Source of the DNA: Punica granatum
Taxonomy: Eukaryota > Streptophyta > Magnoliopsida > Myrtales > Lythraceae
Assembly (NCBI RefSeq): GCF_007655135.1
Contig: NC_045127.1
Span: 16,401,699 to 16,465,698 of the forward strand
DNA length: 64,000 bases
Direction of reading: 5' to 3'
In this document: in pieces, positions 34,009-44,235 of the stretch
Layout: each line of letters starts with the position of its first letter
Numbering within the stretch: position 1 is the stretch's first letter
Notes under the pieces: generated by a model
Told to the model about the DNA's origin: nothing
Seen by the model: the letters and a program-made list of their open reading frames with translations, nothing else
Databases searched by the model: none
Program-made: the position numbers and the translations under genes

Positions 34009-35490
34009 GACACGAAGTCCAAAAAGTAGTAAACGCGGACATGAAGTCCGGAATGCAATGAATGTGGACATGAAGTCCAAAATGCAATTGATGCGGACGC
34101 GAAGTCCAAAATGCTGTGAATGCGGGCACGAAGTTTGGAAAGCAGAAAATGAGGACACGAAGTCCAGAATGCAGTAGACTCGGACACGAAGTCCGGAATG
34201 CAATGAATGTGGACACGAAGTCCAAAATGCAGTAAAGATGCGGACGCGAAATCCGAAAAACGGTAAAGATGGACACGAAGTCCTGGACGCGAAGTCCGAA
34301 AAGCGGTAAAGATGGACACGAAGTCCTGGACGCAAAGTCCGAAAAGCGGTAAAGATGGACACGAAGTCCTGGACGCGAAGTCCGAAAAGCGGTAAAGATG
34401 GACACGAAGTCCTGGACGCGAAGTCCGAAAAGCGATAAAGATGGACACTAAGTCCTGGACGCGAAGTCCGAAAGCAGTAAATGTGGACACGAAGTCCTGG
34501 ACGCGAAGTCCGAAAAGCAATAAATGTGGACACGAAGTCCTGGACGCGAAGTCCGAAAAGCAGTAAAGATGGACACAAAGTCCTGGACGCGAAGTCCGAA
34601 AAACAGTAAAGATGGACACGAAGTCCTGGACGCGAAGTCCGAAAAGCGATAAAGATGGACACGAAGTCCTGGACGCGAAGTCCGAAAAGCGATAAAGATG
34701 GACACGAAGTCCTGGACGCGAAGTCCGAAAAGCAGTAAATGTGCACACGAAGTCCTGGACGCGAAGTCCGAAAAGCAGTAAAGATGGACACGAAGTCCTG
34801 GACGCGAAGTCCGAAAAGGGATAAAGATGGACGCGAAGTCCGAAAAGCAGTAAATGTGGACAAGAAGTCCTGGACGCGAAGTTCGAAAAGCAGTATAGAT
34901 GGACACGAAGTCCTGGACGCGAAGTCCGAAAAGCGATAAAGATGGACACGAAGTCCTGGACGCGAAGTCTGAAAAGCAATAAATGTGGACACGAAGTCCT
35001 GGACGCGAAGTCCGAAAAGCAGTAAATGTGGACACGAAGTCCTGGACGCGAAGTCCGAAAAGCAGTAAAGTTGGACACGAAGTCCTGGACGCGAAGTCCG
35101 AAAAACAGTAAAGATGGACACGAAGTCCTGGACGCGAAGTCCGAAAACCAATAAAGATGGACACGAAGTACTGGACGCGAAGTCCGAAAACCAATAAAGA
35201 TGGACACGAAGTACTGGACGCGAAGTCCGAAAAGCGGTAAAGATGGACCCGAAGTCCTGGACGCGAAGTCTGAAAAGTAGTAAAGATGGACCCGAAATCC
35301 TGGACGCGAAATCCGAAAAGCGATAAAGATGGACACGAAGTCCTGGACGCGAAGTCCGAAAAGCATTAAATGTGGACACGAAGTCCTGGACGCGAAGTCC
35401 GAAAAGCGGTAAAGATGGACACGAAGTCCAGAATGCAGTAGATGCGGACATGAAGTCCGAAAAACAGTAAATAAGGACACGAAGTCCAAA
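34009..35490 (-). repeat. Hairpin-rich tandem array in the 3' region of the gypsy element
   Basis: The core (34271-35416) has about 26 copies of a 43-bp unit; for example AAGTCCTGGA recurs at 34321 and 34364. The flanks (34009-34270 and 35417-35490) have simpler ~29-bp units. The 43-bp unit is a 29-bp unit plus an extra 14 bp, so it holds two GGAC...GTCC inverted repeats where the 29-bp unit has one. In element-sense RNA these read GGAC-UUCGY-GUCC, small stems with UUCG-containing loops. The sense unit has no stop in any frame, and 43 is not a multiple of three, so three long overlapping open frames (up to 560 codons) arise by repetition and all spell the same 43-residue period. I do not regard them as genes. 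Confidence 0.92.
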
Positions 35491-36624
35491 GATTGGCGAA
35501 TGCGAGAGTAAGAATCACTGTTATGGGGTAGCGTAGGGTTATATGTTTGGTGTTAAGCCGGTATTGTGCTGAAATAATGCAGTGATAATTGCACCCTGTC
35601 GCTGGTCGTGCGCCCATGGGTTTGTTTGGCGAAGTTGACGTGTGCTCCTTTTTGGGTCCTTCACCCGAATAGGGACTGCGACCTGTCGAACGAGACAGAC
35701 ATACGCCCGCTCGGGGGGACGCCTCCCGGGATCTGTACACTCAGACCTGTATGCAGGAAAACGATAACCAACGATCGTTGTCAGTCGGGCAAAACTTGCT
35801 GAAATTGCGATATGTAAAGAAATCTATGTAATGATATTCCAGGAATTTAGATTCAGTGGCCGTTTGAGGGGTGACCGCGTCCCCGAGTATGACATGTATT
35901 TGACTTGAAGGAATGGCCTTTGCAAGACGGGCATGGCCCACAGATTTTTTGCATGAAGGTAAAAGGAAGGATTTTAGGAATCCTCTAAATCAAGGATACG
36001 ACGATTCGAACTCATTTCGAGGCATATCTTGAACCCGTAGAGTCGAAGAGAGTTTGCTTGCGTTGAAAACCGTTAAACCACTACTTGTCATAGCTCCACA
36101 CGAGGTATCGCAGCTCTTTCGTGGTTGAACCGACAATTTCCCCTAATTTTTGCCCAGGCCGCAAAACGCCCGACGACCTGACGGGGTATTTTATTTTGAC
36201 TTTTCTCTCATGAATGCTCTCCTTTTGCTACGACCGCCCAAGATAGGGTCCGATCGCACCTCTCGGTTCCTTTAACTTTTGCCTAGACCGCCCTTTGTGG
36301 GTTTTCAACCTAGCAAGGATATAATTCATGCTCTCCTTTTGCCACGGCTCCCCTTTGCGGGATTTTAAGTCGTGCCCCTCATTCCCTAATTTTTGCCTAG
36401 GCCGCCTCGAGGAGGTTTTCAACCTAGCGGGAAAATTATTCTTTTTTCTCAGAGATGTTCTTATATGGAAGGATTGGATGGAGATGGCATAAATGCTGAT
36501 AATAGAAAAATGTGCTGAAGTAAAGCGGGCGTGCAGCTTGAAGAATACGGAAGAAGACAAGTGTTGGAAATGCGAGTTGTAGCTGCGGGGACATGCAACG
36601 GCTGTAGAACGACGAAGCACCCAA
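35491..36624 (-). other. 3' untranslated region of the Tat-like element
   Basis: This lies between the integrase stop and the tandem array. It has repeated TTTTTGCC(C/T)AG(A/G)CCGC phrases (36149, 36281 and 36396), suggesting an older, decayed repeat. No domain is recognised in the open frames. Confidence 0.5.
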
Positions 36625-38889
36625 TCAGGGATAGTACTTCTTAAGGGCATCGGCGTTGACTGGGAGCGCATTTTCAGTCTCGTCCATGTCGCTTAAGATA
36701 ATTGCCCCTCCGGAGAAGACTTCCTTGACGACAAAAGGCCCGTCGTACTTATATGCGAACTTGCCCCGAGAATCGGGTGTAATATGTAGGACTTTCCGCA
36801 GGACGAGGTCACCGGGTTTGAACTCGCGGTGGCGGACTCTCGCATTGAACGCTCGGGCCATTCTCTGCTGGTAGCATTGGCCGTGACAGAATGCCGTTAG
36901 TCGCTTCTTGTCAATGAGATTGAGCTGTTCACAACGTTGCTTCGCCCATTCTGCTTCTTCAAGTTCGGTCTCTGCGAGGACCCTCATGGAAGGAATCTCC
37001 ACTTCGATCGGGAGGACGGCCTCCATGCCATAGACCAAAGAATACGGGGTTGCCCCGGTTGAAGAGCGGATAGATGTTCGGTATGCCAAGAGCGCGAAAG
37101 GAAGCATCTCGTGCCAATCTTTGTAAGTCACCGTCATTTTCTCGATGATCTTCTTGATATTTTTGTTTGCAGCCTCCACTGCACCGTTCATTTGGGGACG
37201 GTATGGAGTGGAGTTGCGGTGATGCACTTTGAATCGCTCACAAAGCTCGTCAATGACCCTGTTGTTCAGGTTCTTGGCATTGTCGGTGATGATCGTCTCG
37301 GGAACTCCGTATCGGGCGATGATGTCACGCTTGAGAAAACGTGCCACAGCATTTGCTGTGACTGAAGCAAGCGTTACGGCCTCGATCCACTTGGTAAAAT
37401 AGTCTATCGCCACCAAAATGAATTGGTGTCCGTTGGATGCTTTGGGATTGATAGGACCGATCACGTCGATACCCCACATTGAAAAGGGCCATGGGGCTGC
37501 CATCGGGCGCAACTCGTTAGGCGGTGCTTTGATCTGGTCGGCATACACCTGGCACAAGTGGCAATGCTTGACGTGTTTGACGCAATCGGCTTCCATGGTG
37601 GACCAAAAGTAACCCAAACGCATGAGTTTCTTGGCAAGCATAAGTCCGCTCATGTGGGGTCCGCAGCTCCCTTCGTGTATCTCTCCCATGAGACGTTGTG
37701 CCTCAACTTCGTCAACACACCGGAGTAGTGTGGCGTCGAAAGAACGGCGATAGAGAGTTTCTCCACTCAGGAAATAATGTGCTGCGAGTCGCCGAAGTGT
37801 TTTTCGATCACGACGGTTAGTGAATGTAGGGTATTGACCGGTTTGCAAGAAATGCTTAATGTCTTCGTACCATGGCTGCTCATCGGTCGCCTCGATTGCG
37901 TCGCAGTGAGCAGGGCCTTTGGCGATCTCGATCTCGAGTGGTTCAATGAGGTTTTCTTTCGTGATGCTCACCATGGAAGCGAGCGTCGCAAGTGCATCTG
38001 CAAATTGGTTCTTGATGCGAGGTGTGTATGTGAATGAGATTTTCTCGAAGTTCTCCGCTAACTCCTCAAGATACTCGTGATATGGCACTAGCTTTTCGTC
38101 CTTCGTCTTCCATTGCCCCAGAGTCTGGAAGATTGTAAGCATAGAATCTCCGAACACTTCTAGCTCCTTCACCTTGAAGTCAATCGCCGCTTGCAGGCCA
38201 AGGATGCATGCCTCGTATTCAGCCACGTTGTTGGTGCAGGAAAAATCGACTTTTGCTGCAATCGGATAATAGCGTCCGTCGGGGGATATCAGCACTGCAC
38301 CAATGCCGGAACCGGTGGAATTCACTGCGCCGTCGAAATACATCTTCCATGCGAATTTGTTCTCCTCACTATCCACTTGGAGAATCCCTTCGTCTGGAAA
38401 ATTAGAGTTGATTGGTGTATCGTCTTCGATTGAGAACTCCGCTAAGTGATCTGCAATTGCCTGCCCCTTAACTGATGTGCGGGGCACATATTCAATGTCG
38501 TACTCCGTCAGCTGACATCGCCACTTTGAAATATTCTTCATGGAAGATGGACTATCGAGCAAGTACTTCAGGGGATCCGCCTTTGACAATAAGCGGATAG
38601 TGTGGTAGAGCGTGAATTGTCGAAGTCTCTGCATAACCCATACTAGCGCGCAATATATCTTCTCAATCTCCGAGTAGTTAGACTCCCCTTCGGTAAACTT
38701 CTTGCTCAAATAATAAATAGCGTGTTCTGCGCGCGTGGACTCCTCTTCCTGCCCTAACATGCATCCTAGGGATTGCTGGCGTATTGTCAAGTAAAGTATC
38801 AGCGGACGATCTGGTGTCGGCGGAACTAGCACTGGTGGCTGCGCCAAATATGCCTTGATAGTATCGAAGGCCTTCTGACATTCCTCGTC
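36625..38889 (-). CDS. Gypsy pol: RNase H, second (archaeal-type) RNase H, integrase
   Basis: A 740-codon frame. Residues ~15-145 are the RT-linked RNase H (LILYLTIRQQSLGCMLGQ, AIYYLSKKF, NYSEIEK). Residues ~165-295 are a second RNase H (WKMYFDGAVNSTGSGIG, NNVAEYEACILGLQAAID, LEVFGDSML, FADALATLAS), the Tat-lineage hallmark. Next come the integrase HHCC zinc site (HEGSCGPHMSG ... CHLCQ) and the D,D35E core (MWGIDVIGP, IITDNAKN, GAVEAANKN), then an RKVL-type C-terminal tail. It is one frame with the RT upstream except for a TGA at 38887-38889. Integrase inserts the cDNA; the RNases H remove template RNA. Confidence 0.92.
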   Translation of the reverse strand, partial: DEECQKAFDTIKAYLAQPPVLVPPTPDRPLILYLTIRQQSLGCMLGQEEESTRAEHAIYYLSKKFTEGESNYSEIEKIYCALVWVMQRLRQFTLYHTIRLLSKADPLKYLLDSPSSMKNISKWRCQLTEYDIEYVPRTSVKGQAIADHLAEFSIEDDTPINSNFPDEGILQVDSEENKFAWKMYFDGAVNSTGSGIGAVLISPDGRYYPIAAKVDFSCTNNVAEYEACILGLQAAIDFKVKELEVFGDSMLTIFQTLGQWKTKDEKLVPYHEYLEELAENFEKISFTYTPRIKNQFADALATLASMVSITKENLIEPLEIEIAKGPAHCDAIEATDEQPWYEDIKHFLQTGQYPTFTNRRDRKTLRRLAAHYFLSGETLYRRSFDATLLRCVDEVEAQRLMGEIHEGSCGPHMSGLMLAKKLMRLGYFWSTMEADCVKHVKHCHLCQVYADQIKAPPNELRPMAAPWPFSMWGIDVIGPINPKASNGHQFILVAIDYFTKWIEAVTLASVTANAVARFLKRDIIARYGVPETIITDNAKNLNNRVIDELCERFKVHHRNSTPYRPQMNGAVEAANKNIKKIIEKMTVTYKDWHEMLPFALLAYRTSIRSSTGATPYSLVYGMEAVLPIEVEIPSMRVLAETELEEAEWAKQRCEQLNLIDKKRLTAFCHGQCYQQRMARAFNARVRHREFKPGDLVLRKVLHITPDSRGKFAYKYDGPFVVKEVFSGGAIILSDMDETENALPVNADALKKYYP

Positions 38890-40069
38890 TCACTCAATTG
38901 CTGCATTTTTATGAAGCAGACGAAAGAGTGGTTGACATTTGTCTGTCAGGTTTGCGATAAATCTTGCAATGTAGTTCAGCCGTCCCAAGAAACCTCGTAC
39001 TTCGCGGGCCGTCGATGGCGGACGTAGCTCCCTGATTGCCTTCACCTTGTCCGGGTCAACCTCAATGCCTCGCTCACTGACCACAAATCCTAACAGTTTT
39101 CCTGACTTAGCGCCGAATATGCACTTCGTCGGGTTGAGTCTAAGCTTGTACTTCTTGAGGCGGTCAAAAAGGCGCTTTAAATTAACCAGGTGGTCCTCTC
39201 CTTCTTTGGATTTGGCAATCATGTCGTCAACGTAGACCTCGATCTCTTTGTGCATCATGTCGTGGAATAGCGTGACCATCGCCCTCTGATATGTTGCCCC
39301 GGCATTTTTGAGGCCGAAGGGCATGACTCGGTAACAGAAAGTGCCCCACATTGTGATGAACGTCGTCTTGATCTTGTCCTCTTCGGCCATCTTAATCTGG
39401 TTATACCCGGAGAAGCCATCCATGAAGGAGAACAACGTGTGGCGTGCTGTGTTGTCGACTAAGACGTCAATGTGAGGTAGGGGGAAGTTATCTTTGGGGC
39501 TGGCTTTGTTGAGGTCTCGGTAGTCGATGCAGACTCTAACTCTTCCATCCTTCTTCTCTACGGGCACGATATTCGCTACCCATTCAGAATAATTGCAAAC
39601 CTCCAGGAACCCTGCGTTGATCTGTTTAATAATCTCCTCTTTGATGCGAAGGAGAAGACCAGCACGTTGCCGCCGTAAGTGCTGTCGCTTGGGTGGAAAC
39701 CTCTCTGTATCAAGCGGTAGGAAGTGCTTGACTATCGACGGATCTAAGCCCGGCATGTCGGCGTAGGACCAAGCAAAGACCTCTTGGTAGTCTTTTAGGA
39801 ATTCGATCATCCTGGCTCGTTGTGTAGAGTCGAGACCGGTCCCAATCTTCAGGATGTGAGGTTCTTCTTCGGTACCAACATTGATCTCCTCTGTCGGCTC
39901 CACGGAAGTGAGTTGGCGGTTCTCAAGGCGACGCAAACTCTCTTCTATCTTGGGCACTCGACCATCCTCGTCGAGTCCTTCCCCGAAGTATATGGGTCGG
40001 GACTCTTCAAGGAGTTCCTCGGATGGGTTCGAATCGACGCGTCGAAGACTCAGATTCGAGTGGAGCCTG
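38890..40069 (-). CDS. Gypsy reverse transcriptase
   Basis: The RT domain spans most of the frame: FPPKRQHLRRQRAG, VPVEKKDGRVRVCIDYRDLN, DNFPLPHID, LFSFMDGFSGYNQI, MPFGLKNAGATYQRAM, catalytic EVYVDDMIAKS (about 39220-39245), LRLNPTKCIFGAKSGKLLGF. An ATG-less open stretch continues upstream to a TAA near 40070, so the frame has no obvious start of its own. In Ogre-type elements the RT region is joined to gag-pro by splicing, which would explain this. The downstream TGA (38887-38889) interrupts passage into RNase H. Confidence 0.9.
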
Positions 40070-40268
40070 GCGATTTAAATAAATTGTCTTAGAAAATTTA
40101 AAGTGCTGCAAATAAGTGAGAGAGAAAGAAAGAAGACGAGAGAGTTTTGAAAAATGCATGTAGGGATTTTATTAATGATGAGGGCGCAATGCCATAACAA
40201 GAATCCCTCTTCCGTCGTGTGGCTTATGGCTATGCCGACACGCGGGGAATAACAAAACATAGATGGCC
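40070..40268 (-). other. Gap between gag-pro and RT, possible intron
   Basis: About 200 nt with stops in all sense frames. The protease frame ends in GATGTGTAAGG, whose GTGTAAG resembles a plant 5' splice site (complement of 40267-40274), and C/T-rich AG sites (for example CTAAG and GCCAG, near 40067-40095) lie before the RT frame. Ogre elements are known to have an intron at this place. I could not find a phase-perfect acceptor by eye. Confidence 0.4.
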
Positions 40269-42431
40269 TTACACATCGGCGATTACAGCCGAGTAACGCG
40301 GGACTGAGGTCCAGTTGTTGAGTTCCTCATTTTCCTGCGCAAGGCGGATGTAAGCCCCTGGAGTTGTCTCCTCGGTGAAGGCGCATATGTTTGGCAGGTC
40401 AACAGGCTCGCTGTCTGTATCCGAGGAGAGACCGTCAAGTGTACCTCCGACGATGTGTGGAGGCCCAGGAAAAAAGTAGGAGAGCGGCTGAACCGGGATG
40501 CCCCTGTTGATCTTCCCATAGCGTGCAGCGAGACGGTGAAGGTACTTGCCCCTGCGGGCCTCAATAATCTCATGACAGGAAGGGCGAAAACCGAGTCCCC
40601 TCCTGTTCTTGTACTCTTCGACCTCGATGGGGCGGTTGATCCCCTGCCCATGTGCTCCGAGTCCGGTGTCGGGGATGTAATTGTGGCGCAGCAAAACCTT
40701 CCCCACCATGCGGTCAGCGCGAGTTGGACCGATCTCTCCGTAGTCTCGAATGACGGAGATGGTTTCAAATGAATGGAAGGGGAGGTTTTGATCGTCCCCG
40801 ATACTGATGTAGGGAACAGCTGTCTCCTTGTAAATGGCATAGTCCTCCTCACCCTTGACCGTGATAAGTCGATCTTCTGCGATGAATTTGATCCTTTGGT
40901 GTAGGGACGAAAGAACGGCGCCAGCTGCATGGATCCACGGTCTCCCGAGCAACAAGCTGAAAGCGTTCGGAATGTCTAGGACTTGGAACGTAACAGCGAA
41001 TGAGCAGGGACCCACCTCGATCACCAGGTCGATCTCTCCATTTACTTCCCTCCGCGAGCCGTCGAAGGCTCGAACCGCAGTTTTGCTCGGACGGATGCGG
41101 TTAAAGTCCACGTTCATCTGCTTCAGCGTGGAAACCGGGCAAACATTGAGTGACGAGCCATTGTCGATCATGACCCGACCGATGATAAAGTTATTGCACT
41201 TGCAGACAATGTGTAGTGCCCGCGAGTGTGCCCACCCTTCTGAGGGAAGTTCATCATCTGAAAATGAAATGTTGTTGGAGAAGATCGAACTGATAGTCTC
41301 CTCAATCCGCTCCGGAGCCGTCTCTTTGGGGATCTGCGCTGCTGTCAGGACCTTCAGAAGCGTTTCACGATGTGGCTCTGAACCCAAGAGGAGGGCGAGT
41401 AGCGAAATATGGGCCGGAGACTTGCCCATTTGTTCAACAACCTTGTACTCGCTTGCTTTGATAATCTTCATGAAAGCCTCGGCCTCCTCTTCAGTCACCT
41501 TCTTCTGGGGAATAGACGAAGCTTCCGGGGCAACTCCGGGCACTGTTAGGGCTTTCCCTTTGTTTGCAGCCTTCGGATTTTCATAGACTCGACCCGAGCG
41601 CGTCACGCCCATGACGCTAAATTGACTCTCGAGGTTCCCAACACTTCCCTCGTAGGTCCACGGGACCTTACTGTCTTGATATGGCTCTCGTGCGGGGACT
41701 TCTATCACGAATGGGGCGGGCGTGGCATCGAACCCTGTGTACCCTACACCAGCTTCTGCAGGAACATATTCGATCACAAACGGGGCTGGTGCCTCCTGTC
41801 CGGTCTCGTACTCCCCTATAGCGCAAACACCGATCATGTTAATGCTGGGTCCCGAGCTCGACCCGTGATCGGGAAGAGGATTTGATTGCACGTTCGGGGG
41901 TTTGACGGCGTTGAACGTGAGTTGCTTGTCATCAATCAACTGTTGGATCCTCTCCCGTAGTTTCCAACAATTGTCAGTGGTGTGACCGGGTGCGCCCTGA
42001 TGGTACTCGCAGCGCCGACTCTGATCTTGGATGGTTGGGTCGAAATCAGGGTTAGGTGCTATTGATCGGATCTTGTTACCCGCGAGGAGTTGCCGGTATA
42101 TGTAGGAGAGCGGAGCCGGCAGAGGTGAGAACTGTTTACGCTGCGTTTGTGTTGCGATGCCCTGTTGGTCCTGCGGAGCCGGAGCCCGTTGCACCGGCTG
42201 AGGAGTTCTCGAAGCCGGGGGCCTACTTTGTTGAATCGGAGGAGGAGCAGGGGCATAATTATGGGCGTATAGCTGCGGGACCGACGACGGAAAGGAAGCC
42301 GGCGGAGCGGAATAGTAAGCTTGCTGTGTTGGGGGTTGTTGTTGATAATGCACCGAAGGTGGGGCATACGCTTGAGTGGCCGATGGTGCGAGCGTGTAGC
42401 TTATGGAATATTGCTGGGGAGCCTGGTGCCC
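40269..42431 (-). CDS. Gypsy gag C-terminus and aspartic protease with G-patch
   Basis: A Pro/Gln/Ala-rich start is followed by a zinc-knuckle-like CEYHQGAPGHTTDNCWKLR and a retropepsin. Its active-site motif is VMIDNGSSLNVCP (about 41145-41175), with DNGS where many elements have D(T/S)G(A/S), and its C-terminal motif is LLLGRPWIHAAGAV. After the protease comes a glycine-rich block DTGLGAHGQGINRPI...RRGLGF (about 40580-40690) that looks like a G-patch, an RNA-binding module. The frame is continuous with gag apart from a TGA at 42432-42434. Usually this part is released from a gag-pro polyprotein. Confidence 0.82.
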   Translation of the reverse strand, partial: GHQAPQQYSISYTLAPSATQAYAPPSVHYQQQPPTQQAYYSAPPASFPSSVPQLYAHNYAPAPPPIQQSRPPASRTPQPVQRAPAPQDQQGIATQTQRKQFSPLPAPLSYIYRQLLAGNKIRSIAPNPDFDPTIQDQSRRCEYHQGAPGHTTDNCWKLRERIQQLIDDKQLTFNAVKPPNVQSNPLPDHGSSSGPSINMIGVCAIGEYETGQEAPAPFVIEYVPAEAGVGYTGFDATPAPFVIEVPAREPYQDSKVPWTYEGSVGNLESQFSVMGVTRSGRVYENPKAANKGKALTVPGVAPEASSIPQKKVTEEEAEAFMKIIKASEYKVVEQMGKSPAHISLLALLLGSEPHRETLLKVLTAAQIPKETAPERIEETISSIFSNNISFSDDELPSEGWAHSRALHIVCKCNNFIIGRVMIDNGSSLNVCPVSTLKQMNVDFNRIRPSKTAVRAFDGSRREVNGEIDLVIEVGPCSFAVTFQVLDIPNAFSLLLGRPWIHAAGAVLSSLHQRIKFIAEDRLITVKGEEDYAIYKETAVPYISIGDDQNLPFHSFETISVIRDYGEIGPTRADRMVGKVLLRHNYIPDTGLGAHGQGINRPIEVEEYKNRRGLGFRPSCHEIIEARRGKYLHRLAARYGKINRGIPVQPLSYFFPGPPHIVGGTLDGLSSDTDSEPVDLPNICAFTEETTPGAYIRLAQENEELNNWTSVPRYSAVIADV

Positions 42432-43936
42432 TCAGTTGACAGCGTTGACGGACGTGTCTTTCCCTCTCCTGTTTCCCGTTGTCCCAGTGGCGGCCCTCTT
42501 CGAGGACTCTCCCTCCTTTTTCTCGACCGGACCTTCTATCTTGCCGAGCTTAATGCCAATGTCGAGCTTCTTTCCGGCGTCGATAAGGTTGGAGAATGAA
42601 GACGTGTGGGCCAACAAGTGCAAGTAGTAGGCCCCTTTAAGAGTGGAGTGGAATAATAGGATCTGCTGTGCCTCACTGATCGTAGGGACGTGCTTCGCCG
42701 CTCTAGCTCGCCACTTCACTGCATAGGCCTCGAAGCCCTGGTCCTCGGTCATCTCCATCGTGCTGAGCTCCAGCAGAGTCGGGGGCGTCTCCGCACAGTA
42801 CCTGTACTGGTCGATGAATTTGCTTGAGAGATCTGCCCACGTGGGGATATCTGCAGCTTTCAGTGACATGTACCAATCTAGAGCCGCTCCTGCCAAACTA
42901 TCCTGGAACGTATGGATGACAAACTCTTCGTAGTCCCAGTACTGCAGCATTTTTCCCCGGTAGTGACGGAGATGGTGACGAGGGTCGGTCGTGCCGTAGT
43001 ACCTCTGGAATTCAGGCACCTTAATCTTTGGGGGTAGCTGCATGCTTGGGAAAAGACTCCAATCGCCGTCGCCGGCATCGAGGCGGGAGCCGCCCGATTG
43101 TAGGGCTCGGATATTCTCTTCCAACTTCTTCAATCTCTGTTCCTGTTCAATCCGGTTTCCGGGAGAAAATTTGTGGGTGGAGCTCTAGGGGCCGCGTGGT
43201 TCGGCGTGCCCGGTTCAGAATAGGCTATATTTATGGGAGGTGGAGCTTGGTAAGAAAGGCCGATATGGGGTTGTGGAGCTTGGTACGGGGGAGGTTCAGC
43301 AGTGTGAGCAGGAGCCTGGGCAGTTGTAGGCAGGAATATGATCGGCGGTGGGACAGCGGAAGTCGGAGCTGGGACCGACGCAGAGACCGAAACCGGGACT
43401 GATGTGGAGATCGGTGGAGGTACGAGCGTAGGTGGTTCCAACATTGTCGCTGAAGCAGGTGGTGCTGGAAGATTGTTAACCGGATGGGCCGCCGGCGCGT
43501 TCACTATCATTGGGGCAGACGTATCTCCATTATCAGGAATCAAGGTCGGCTGGGCCCATGGGCTTGGATCGACCGCTGGCCCGTACCCAGGAGGTGGGGT
43601 GAAGCTCGAAGAAGCGCGATTTGGGCCTTTGAGTAGGGCCATGAGCTCGGCCATATTGGTGGCCATGGTGGCAGCCAATTGATTGACCGTGCTCTCAAGT
43701 ACTGCAATACGTGCACGATCATCAGCTGCGGAAGATGGCTGCCCTCCTGAATATGCCGGGTGTGGGCCCGAAGATACAGGTGGCTGAAGATGAGTCGGGG
43801 AAGCTCCCCGATGTGCTGGTGGCACGCCTGCAGGAGACACGGGTGGTGGTGGCGCATGCATAGTCGGTGCTTGAGAATGAATTGGGGTGATAGGCGTATC
43901 TTCCTCAAAGACAGCTAATTGATTTTCTTCTGCCAT
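42432..43936 (-). pseudogene. Gypsy gag, frameshifted
   Basis: The N-terminal 268 codons (43130-43936) are Pro/Ala/Ser-rich, with an early VLESTVNQLAATMATNMAEL helix. The C-terminal 233 codons (42432-43133) carry the conserved capsid block (PPKIKVPEFQRYYGTTDPRHH, LAGAALDWYMSL, WADLSSKFIDQY, MTEDQGFEAYAVKWRARAAK). The two overlap in different frames near 43130-43190. A run of T next to the shift (element sense, about 43168) suggests a one-base indel. Gag forms the virus-like particle. Confidence 0.85.
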
Positions 43937-44235
43937 TCTTTGCTGAAAACGAGTGGGATATCGATGAGGTGCCGCCAGTTGTTAACACCTAGATTCCATA
44001 AGTGCGTGAGTAAAGATTCTCTTTAAAATGAATAAGGTATTGAATAAAAGAGGAAATGCATGAAATGCATGAAATTGAAAACTAATGCTGCCATTTGTAT
44101 TGACTCCGAACGATCCAAAATACAATGCAAATTTTTAAAAGAAATAGTCCTAAATCGATCTTCCACCACGCTCGGGAACCAAGTAACCATCGCCGTGGAA
44201 AGCCCTAGTTCGAGGGTCTAGCGGGGGTGTCTATC
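43937..44235 (-). other. Spacer between ORF1 and gag
   Basis: About 300 bp with no open frame of note, AT-rich in the middle (43990-44150). It separates the ORF1 stop from the gag start codon. Confidence 0.5.

Noticed and set aside
34271..35416. Hammerhead ribozyme (retrozyme) core suggested by GTCCGAAA after a short stem
   Set aside because: The required CUGANGA box is missing in the units, so only a chance half-motif is present.
33807..35489. Three long overlapping minus-strand frames (560, 493 and 248 codons) with Phe/Arg/Ser-rich repeats
   Set aside because: They arise because the 43-bp repeat has no stop codon in the sense frames and 43 is not divisible by three, so every frame spells the same repeated peptide. 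There is no start context and no domain, and they run into the LTR.
34009..35490. CRISPR-like look of the array
   Set aside because: Units are contiguous with no unique spacers, in a plant retrotransposon 3' region.
40855..41586. 243-codon plus-strand frame
   Set aside because: It is antisense to the protease frame of the gypsy element, without a domain; a shadow of the real frame.
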